In this document: one piece after another, positions 1 to 4,289 of the stretch
Numbering within the stretch: the stretch's first letter is position 1
How the letters are laid out: each line of letters opens with the position of its first letter
Assembly: GCA_025055355.1 (NCBI GenBank)
Contig: JANWYM010000213.1
Coordinates: 1-7,152, forward strand
Direction: 5' to 3'
From: Abditibacteriales bacterium
GTDB lineage: Bacteria > Armatimonadota > Abditibacteriia > Abditibacteriales > JANWYM01
DNA length: 7,152 nt
Notes under the pieces: generated by a model
Databases searched by the model: none
What the model was told of the DNA's origin: nothing
What the model saw: only the letters and a program-made list of their open reading frames with translations
Program-made: the position numbers and the translations under genes

Positions 1-5
1 TGTTC

Positions 6-73
6 ATTAAACGGATTCCGATGCTCTCATCGAGGAGCAATCCGTTTAATCCGCTACTGAAATCCGTTGACAG
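6..73. repeat. ACGGATT/AATCCGT modular inverted-repeat block, copy 1
   Basis: A perfect 12-bp inverted repeat, ATTAAACGGATT (6-17) and AATCCGTTTAAT (39-50), encloses a spacer that can fold in two ways: GCTC (23-26) with GAGC (35-38), or CGATG (19-23) with CATCG (28-32). Two more AATCCG units follow at about 48-54 and 61-66, and the block ends in TGACAG (68-73), 19 nt before the start codon of the isomerase gene. The block at 4174-4262 has the same order of units and the same TGACAG end. The function is unknown. It could be a dispersed non-coding repeat or a leader structure. The left edge may lie outside the window. Confidence 0.7.
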
Positions 74-80
74 CCAACGG
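64..80 (+). promoter_or_regulatory. small leader hairpin just upstream of the ribosome binding site
   Basis: CCGTTG (64-69) and CAACGG (75-80) form a perfect 6-bp stem around the loop ACAGC. The stem ends directly before the Shine-Dalgarno sequence at 81-87. In RNA it could alter access to the ribosome binding site, but a role is inferred only. TTGACA at 67-72 is not a usable -35 box for the next gene, because the matching -10 position would fall on the start codon. Confidence 0.45.
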
Positions 81-87
81 TAGGAGG
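81..87 (+). promoter_or_regulatory. Shine-Dalgarno TAGGAGG
   Basis: A near-perfect anti-16S match, TAGGAGG, lies 5 nt before the ATG at 93. It fixes that start for the isomerase gene. Confidence 0.8.
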
Positions 88-92
88 CTTGC

Positions 93-830
93 ATGGCAAC
101 ACACATCGGCTGTCAACTCATCATCTTCGGTCAACGGAGTCGGACGGACTTAGGGAATGTTTTGAGGGAAGTCGCGGAGGCGGGGTATCATGGCGTGGAG
201 ATGGGGCTGCACGCCGACCCCGCGTGGCTGAAGGACTCGTTGGCATCGCTCCAACTGAAGTTGGCGGGCGTGCATAGCGGCTACGGTGATGTGACCCAAC
301 GGGTGGACGATTACATCAAGTTCTGCACCGAATTGGGTGCGAAATACGTGATGTGCTCTGGCACGAAAGACCACACGCAAGAGGGTTACGCGGAGTCGGC
401 GAAAGTTCTCGACGAAGTGGGCGCGAGATACAAAGCAGCAGGCATCACCTTCTGCTACCATCATCATTCATGGGAGTTTCGGAAGGTCAACGGTGAAACG
501 GGGTGGGACGTGCTGGTGAAGGGGCTGGACCCAAACGTCGTCGCGCTGAACATAGATACCTACTGGGCGCTGCACGGCGGCTTCGACCCAGTAGAGTTCA
601 TCAGGACCTACCTCGACCGCGTGGCTTACCTGCACTTCAAGGATATGATAGGCGGCACGCAGGCGTTCGCGGAAGTCGGCCAGGGCATCATCAACTTCGC
701 CGCCGTGCATGAGGCGCTGAAGCCGAAGGACATCGAGTGGTATACCGTCGAACAGGACCGCACAGCGCGCACGCCGAAGGAAAGCATCAGGATGAGCCGC
801 ACCTACATCAAGGAGAGGTTGGGATTGTAG
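93..830 (+). CDS. sugar phosphate isomerase/epimerase (xylose-isomerase-like TIM barrel)
   Basis: The 245-residue protein reads as a complete AP-endonuclease-2/xylose-isomerase-like TIM barrel, a cytoplasmic, normally divalent-metal-dependent family that interconverts or dehydrates sugars and inositol derivatives (IolE- and IolI-like enzymes belong here). Visible landmarks are GYHGVEMG with E36 after the first helix, H61 in GVHSGYGD, the histidine-rich CYHHHSWEF (121-129), D155 in NIDTYW, H181 in HFKD, E194 in AEVGQG and E220 in the C-terminal VEQDRT. The Glu, Asp and His residues at strand ends are the expected metal/substrate ligands. There is no signal peptide. The ATG at 93 is supported by TAGGAGG 5 nt upstream. 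The next gene begins 18 bp after the stop, so the two are probably co-transcribed. The substrate cannot be read from sequence. The nearby Gfo/Idh/MocA oxidoreductase is a common partner of such isomerases in inositol or uncommon-sugar catabolism. Confidence 0.9.
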   Translation: MATHIGCQLIIFGQRSRTDLGNVLREVAEAGYHGVEMGLHADPAWLKDSLASLQLKLAGVHSGYGDVTQRVDDYIKFCTELGAKYVMCSGTKDHTQEGYAESAKVLDEVGARYKAAGITFCYHHHSWEFRKVNGETGWDVLVKGLDPNVVALNIDTYWALHGGFDPVEFIRTYLDRVAYLHFKDMIGGTQAFAEVGQGIINFAAVHEALKPKDIEWYTVEQDRTARTPKESIRMSRTYIKERLGL

Positions 831-837
831 CCCTGTC

Positions 838-844
838 GTGGAGG
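838..844 (+). promoter_or_regulatory. Shine-Dalgarno GTGGAGG
   Basis: GTGGAGG ends 4 nt before the ATG at 849. This favours 849 over the in-frame ATG at 864. The site lies in the 18-bp gap after the isomerase stop codon, which suggests translation within one operon. Confidence 0.65.
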
Positions 845-848
845 TTGT

Positions 849-2825
849 ATGCGTTCCCCTGTCATGGGGCAAGGCCCTGGCTTGTTAGTCGTTACCCAGT
901 CCATTTCTCCTGACTGCAATCCCCGCGCGCGGGCATGGATTTACGTCGAAGAGATCCTCCGCCGCGCGGGGCTATTTTTTGAGCGGCTGCCGCCAAGTCG
1001 TCTGTCGCGCTTGCTAACCCCCTCCACCTCCCCCTTGTTAAGGGGGAGTGCATCAACCCCCTCCACCGCCCCCATGTTAAGGGGGAGTGCATCAATCCCC
1101 TCCACCGCCCCTTTGTTAAGAGGGAGTGCGTCAGCCCCCTCCACCTCCTCCTCGTTAAGTGGGAGTGTATCAACCCCTTCCACCTCCTCCTTGTTAAGAG
1201 GGAGTGCGCGGACCTCCGTCGTCTCCCCCTTGTTAAGGGGGAGAGACAGAGGGGGTTCTACCGTGGTGCTGCTGGCGGGGGATTTACGTCTTTCGGTAGC
1301 GCAGCGCGATGCGCTCAGAACGTTCGTGCAAAACGGCGGCGCGCTGCTGGGCATCGGTGGGACATCGGGGCTGGATGACGTTTTCGGCGTGAGCGGCACC
1401 CGCCCCTTGTGGGAAGGTTGGATGAAGCCCACAGGGGAGCATCCCATCACCGTAGGGCTGCGGAGTTCGCTGCATGTTTTCGGCGGGAACGCTGTGACAA
1501 CAGCAAACGGCACGTCGCTGGCGAGCATCGAATCGGGGCGGCAAGGGGTCACCGGCAGCGCGATAGTGGAGAACCGCTTCGGCGCGGGCAGGGCAGTGCT
1601 GCTTGCGCCGGATCTGCTTTTCTCCATCGTTCACATTCAGCAGGGATTACCTGTGCTGAGTGATGGGAAGCCCTCACCCGATGGCTCCGCGCCCCTCAAC
1701 GATGGGATGTTGAAAGCCGAAGATGGCTTGGTGCTGGACTGGGAGCGCGACCGCACGCCGATGGACGCCGACGGCACGCCCACCTTCCTTGAACCGATCA
1801 GCGATGAACTGCGCGCAATCGTCCTTCGCAGTGTTTTCTACCTCGCCCGTGAACAAGGCATCCCCCTGCCGATGCTGTGGTATTACCCGCGTGACCTCAA
1901 AGCCCTCGGACACATCTCGCATGACACCGACGGCAACTCACCCGAACAGGCTTGGGCGCTGCTGGATGTGGTGAACGACTGCGGCATCAAGTCCACGTGG
2001 TGCACGCTCTACCCCGGCGGCTATCCGCCGGAGTTTTACCGCGCCCTCAAGGAGCAGGCGTTTGAAATCGCCTTGCACTACGACGCGATGAGCGGCGGCA
2101 GGGAAACGTCGTGGTCAAAACAGAACCTCCTCTTCCAACACCGTTGGTTGCGCAAAGAAGCTGGCATCGCGCACATCACCTCCAACAAAAATCACTACAC
2201 GCGTTGGGAGGGGCGGCTGGACTTTCTGCGCTGGTGCGAGGCGGCTGGCATCAACGTTGACCAGACGCGCGGTCCCAGCAAAAAAGGCGACATCGGTTTC
2301 CCCCTCGGCGGTGCGCAGCCCTACTTTCCGTTGGACGACGAGAGGGAGAGGCCGCGCTTTCTTCACGTGTTGGAAATCAACATGCTAACGCAGGATTTAG
2401 TCATCACCTGCCCGCCCGACTACGGCAGGCAACTGCTGGACGCGGCGGCGCGGCATTACGGCGTGGCGCATTTTCTCTTTCATCCCGCGCACGTCCTCAA
2501 AGAGGGCGTGGCAGATGCCATACGGCATCTGGTCGCCTACGGTAGAGAACAGGGTGTAGAGTGGTGGACGAGCGAGCAGATCTATCAGTGGGAAATGTTA
2601 CGGCGCGGCGTGCAGGCGACGTTCGACGCGGACGGAACGTTGACCCTGCGTGCCCCCCGCACCGTGCCAGACGCCACGTTGCTGTTCCTCAGGCCCCAGC
2701 GGAAGCGACTGACTGTGAGGGTGGACGGTCGAGCCGTGCGCGGGCAGAGGTGGAGGGTGTATGGTTTCGACTTCGATCAAGTAACGCTCGACATAGGGAG
2801 TAAGGTGGAACTGCGCATCCAGTGA
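849..2825 (+). CDS. GATase-like (ThuA-like) / divergent polysaccharide deacetylase fusion with in-frame repeat insertion
   Basis: This 658-residue protein has no clear signal peptide. Residues ~11-50 and ~137-270 look like one glutamine-amidotransferase-like alpha/beta domain: LLVVTQSIS, a helix with ARAWIYVEEILRRAG, then VVLLAGDLRLS and FVQNGGALLGIGGTSGLD, and later GAGRAVLLAPDLLFSIVH. No nucleophilic Cys elbow is evident, so this domain probably binds rather than hydrolyses. It is split by residues 57-134, six 13-residue repeats of the type TPSTSPLLRGSAS encoded by 1016-1249. Residues ~350-580 resemble a NodB-type polysaccharide deacetylase barrel: HISHDTDG (355-362) in place of TFDDG, EIALHYD (406-412) as the histidine motif, and LFHPAH (543-548) as the late His motif. 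It is divergent, so deacetylase activity is unproven. The last ~70 residues are beta-rich. The gene follows the isomerase by 18 bp and is probably in the same operon. A role in glycan or sugar processing is inferred from context. Confidence 0.75.
   Translation: MRSPVMGQGPGLLVVTQSISPDCNPRARAWIYVEEILRRAGLFFERLPPSRLSRLLTPSTSPLLRGSASTPSTAPMLRGSASIPSTAPLLRGSASAPSTSSSLSGSVSTPSTSSLLRGSARTSVVSPLLRGRDRGGSTVVLLAGDLRLSVAQRDALRTFVQNGGALLGIGGTSGLDDVFGVSGTRPLWEGWMKPTGEHPITVGLRSSLHVFGGNAVTTANGTSLASIESGRQGVTGSAIVENRFGAGRAVLLAPDLLFSIVHIQQGLPVLSDGKPSPDGSAPLNDGMLKAEDGLVLDWERDRTPMDADGTPTFLEPISDELRAIVLRSVFYLAREQGIPLPMLWYYPRDLKALGHISHDTDGNSPEQAWALLDVVNDCGIKSTWCTLYPGGYPPEFYRALKEQAFEIALHYDAMSGGRETSWSKQNLLFQHRWLRKEAGIAHITSNKNHYTRWEGRLDFLRWCEAAGINVDQTRGPSKKGDIGFPLGGAQPYFPLDDERERPRFLHVLEINMLTQDLVITCPPDYGRQLLDAAARHYGVAHFLFHPAHVLKEGVADAIRHLVAYGREQGVEWWTSEQIYQWEMLRRGVQATFDADGTLTLRAPRTVPDATLLFLRPQRKRLTVRVDGRAVRGQRWRVYGFDFDQVTLDIGSKVELRIQ
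1016..1257. repeat. six tandem 39-bp palindrome-bearing units inside a coding sequence, flanked by a 9-bp inverted repeat
   Basis: Units start at 1016, 1055, 1094, 1133, 1172 and 1211, with an exact 39-bp (13-codon) period. Each unit has a CT-rich half and a central hairpin of the form CCCCCTT-GTT-AAGGGGG. The hairpin is perfect in unit 1 (9-bp stem) and unit 6 (10-bp stem) and decayed in units 2-5. The array is bounded by AACCCCCTC (1016-1024) and GAGGGGGTT (1249-1257), an exact inverted repeat. All units are read in the frame without the TAA that the central TTAA would give in another frame, and encode a Ser/Thr/Pro/Leu/Gly/Arg-rich peptide of ~78 residues. Some unit differences are silent third-base changes (AGG/AGA, GCA/GCG, CCC/CCT). 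The arrangement resembles a short non-autonomous palindromic element that inserted and then amplified, comparable in principle to Rickettsia palindromic elements in open frames. Confidence 0.85.
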
Positions 2826-2868
2826 GAGACCGTCGCAAGGGATGGCTCCGCTGCGCTCGCTATGACAG
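2826..2868 (-). repeat. probable dispersed short repeat of the GTCATTGCGAGCG type
   Basis: Read on the - strand this begins CTGTCATAGCGAGCGCAGCG and continues GAGCCATCCCTTGCGACGG before reaching the stop codon of the upstream gene. It closely resembles the intergenic repeat GTCATTGCGAGCGAAGCG...GCAATC that recurs in many unrelated bacterial genomes. It begins directly after the stop codon of the deacetylase-like gene. The assignment is by recollection of the pattern, and no second copy lies in this window. The following 2869-3056 shows no convincing gene, hairpin or RNA. Confidence 0.4.
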
Positions 2869-3056
2869 GCGTTTCCATCGGGGAGGGATCGGGGGAAAAG
2901 GAAGAACGGCAGCCGCGTAACTCCATATTCTATCTCGCCGCGTTTCGGTCATTGCCTCTGCGGGGGCTGAGGTCTTGCTGGAGCGCGGCATCCTCAATCA
3001 ACTCACCATCACTGACAACAGCCTCCGCCTTTGCGCTGAAATCCACGACGCTTGAA

Positions 3057-3085
3057 TTGACAGCCGCCTTCCATCCGTTTACAAT
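3057..3085 (+). promoter_or_regulatory. sigma-70-type promoter of the oxidoreductase gene
   Basis: A perfect -35 box TTGACA (3057-3062) is followed by a 17-nt spacer and TACAAT (3080-3085), one base from the -10 consensus TATAAT. Transcription would start near 3091-3093 and give a leader of about 24 nt. This indicates that the oxidoreductase has its own promoter rather than depending on the upstream pair. No operator is recognised with confidence. Confidence 0.8.
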
Positions 3086-3105
3086 AACTCCACAGAACTC
3101 AATGC

Positions 3106-3110
3106 GGAGG
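3106..3110 (+). promoter_or_regulatory. Shine-Dalgarno GGAGG
   Basis: GCGGAGG ends 5 nt before the ATG at 3116. It fixes that start. Confidence 0.75.
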
Positions 3111-3115
3111 TCTCC

Positions 3116-4150
3116 ATGGTCAACGTTGGTATCGTCGGTTACGGCTACGCGGGGCGGAGTTTTCACGCTTACTTGATTTCGTTGGTGGACGGTTTGAAGG
3201 TGAGGGCAGTTGCCACGCGGGATGAGGGGCGACGGCGACAGGCGGAACAGGACTACGGTGTGAAGACCTACGCGACGATGGATGAACTGCTGGCAGACCG
3301 GGATGTGCAACTCGTCGTCATCGCCACGCCACACGACACGCACGCGCCGATGGCGATTCAGGCGATGAACGCGGGCAAGCATTGCGTCGTGGACAAAGTG
3401 ATGTGCCTCAACGTCGCCGAAGCCGATGCCATGATAGCGGCGAGCCGAAAGAACCGCGTATTGTTGAGCGTTTTTCAAAATCGGCGATGGGATTGGGATT
3501 TTCTGACGGTGCAACAAGTTCTGCGCAGCGGCTTGATCGGTGAACCGTTTCTGTTTGAGTCTGCGGTCGGGCGTTACGCGCCTCCACGCCGCTGGCGCGC
3601 GGAGAGGAGGCACATGGGCGGTATCCTGCACGATTGGGGGGCACACCTCATTGACCAGGCGCTGCAACTCGTGCCCTCGGAAGTGACCACGGTGTTCTGC
3701 GACATTTCCAACCGTCACTGGGATACCGACATCGGCACGCACGCCAAACTCCTGCTGAAGTTTGCCAACGGCGTGCTCTTCCAGATTGAGATGAGTTACC
3801 TCGCGCGCGCCGAGAAACCGCGTTGGTTGATTCTGGGTGAGCGGGGCGCGCTCACCAAATACGGCTTGGACCCGCAGGAGCCGGCGATGGTCGCGGGGAA
3901 CATCTACGCCGCGCAAGAAGACCCCGCGCACCGCGCCAAAATCCGCACCGAACTCAACGGCGTCGTCGGCGAACTGACGATGGAAACAGTGCGCGGCTGG
4001 TGGACGTCTTACTATCAGAACATCGCCGATGTCCTCAACAAAAACGCCGAGCTGAACGTCCAACCGGAACAGGTGCGGCGACAGATTCAAATCCTGGACG
4101 CCGCGATGCAGTCGGCAGCGCGGCAGGAGAGCGTGGCGGTGCGAATCTGA
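3116..4150 (+). CDS. Gfo/Idh/MocA family oxidoreductase (YvaA/IolW-like)
   Basis: This 344-residue cytoplasmic NAD(P)-dependent dehydrogenase has the normal family length. The Rossmann glycine motif is GIVGYGYAG (5-13), and VIATPHDTHAPMAIQAMNAGKH (68-89) is the typical second half of the nucleotide fold. The family's EKP signature appears as DKV (93-95): the catalytic Lys is kept but the flanking residues are unusual. LSVFQNRRWDWDFLTVQ (117-133) and HDWGAHLIDQAL (172-183, with D173 and H177) match the subgroup containing Bacillus YvaA/IolW, an NADP-dependent scyllo-inositol dehydrogenase. ALTKYGLDPQEPAM (245-258) also fits that subgroup. The substrate is therefore probably a polyol or sugar, but is not certain. 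The gene has its own promoter and a GGAGG site, and follows the isomerase/deacetylase-like pair on the same strand. It is intact, with no sign of frameshift. Confidence 0.92.
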   Translation: MVNVGIVGYGYAGRSFHAYLISLVDGLKVRAVATRDEGRRRQAEQDYGVKTYATMDELLADRDVQLVVIATPHDTHAPMAIQAMNAGKHCVVDKVMCLNVAEADAMIAASRKNRVLLSVFQNRRWDWDFLTVQQVLRSGLIGEPFLFESAVGRYAPPRRWRAERRHMGGILHDWGAHLIDQALQLVPSEVTTVFCDISNRHWDTDIGTHAKLLLKFANGVLFQIEMSYLARAEKPRWLILGERGALTKYGLDPQEPAMVAGNIYAAQEDPAHRAKIRTELNGVVGELTMETVRGWWTSYYQNIADVLNKNAELNVQPEQVRRQIQILDAAMQSAARQESVAVRI

Positions 4151-4173
4151 GGGGGTTGGTCCACGGGTTACCG

Positions 4174-4262
4174 TCAACGGATTCTTGTAACGGATTAAGC
4201 GGATTCTGGAGCAATGGCGGCGGGATTAATCCGTTGAATCCGCTCCCGCAATCCGCTGACAG
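4174..4262. repeat. ACGGATT/AATCCGT modular inverted-repeat block, copy 2
   Basis: The block contains three forward units (CAACGGATT at 4175-4183, TAACGGATT at 4188-4196, AGCGGATTC at 4198-4206), then a spacer, then three inverted units (AATCCGTTG at 4228-4236, GAATCCGCT at 4236-4244, AATCCGCTGACAG at 4250-4262). Perfect arms include TCAACGGATT (4174-4183) with AATCCGTTGA (4228-4237), and AACGGATTAA (4189-4198) with TTAATCCGTT (4226-4235). More than one hairpin register is therefore possible. It matches the block at 6-73 in unit order and in ending with TGACAG shortly before a gene start. Its function is unknown. It could end the upstream transcript, shape the downstream leader, or be a dispersed repeat. 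Confidence 0.75.
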
Positions 4263-4273
4263 GGTTTTGCCTG

Positions 4274-4279
4274 AAGGGG
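4274..4279 (+). promoter_or_regulatory. ribosome binding site deciding the start of the exported protein
   Basis: AAGGGG lies 10 nt before the ATG at 4290 but only 1 nt before the in-frame GTG at 4281. The spacing therefore favours the ATG. Confidence 0.5.
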
Positions 4280-4289
4280 TGTGAACACT

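Noticed and set aside
67..72. TTGACA as a -35 box for the isomerase gene
   Set aside because: A 17-nt spacing puts the -10 on the start codon and no TATAAT-like sequence is there.
6..73. origin of replication iterons
   Set aside because: The ACGGATT units are mostly inverted, irregularly spaced and recur elsewhere. No DnaA boxes or replication gene is present.
1016..1249. CRISPR array
   Set aside because: The units are directly contiguous at 39 bp with no unique spacers and are translated in frame. No cas gene is present.
941..1627. 228-codon open frame on the - strand through the repeat array
   Set aside because: It is open because the 39-bp units lack stops in that frame. Its protein has no recognisable domain and the + strand frame encodes a conserved fold.
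2862..3176. 104-codon + strand open frame overlapping the oxidoreductase start
   Set aside because: It starts inside a dispersed-type repeat, overlaps the promoter and the next gene, and shows no domain or ribosome binding site.
2930..4177. 415-codon open frame on the - strand opposite the oxidoreductase
   Set aside because: Its His/Arg/Val-rich composition is typical of antisense of a GC-rich gene. The + strand carries clear family motifs, a promoter and a ribosome binding site.
4281..4283. GTG as the start of the exported protein
   Set aside because: It lies 1 nt after the AAGGGG site, which is too close. The ATG at 4290 has better spacing and gives a normal signal peptide.
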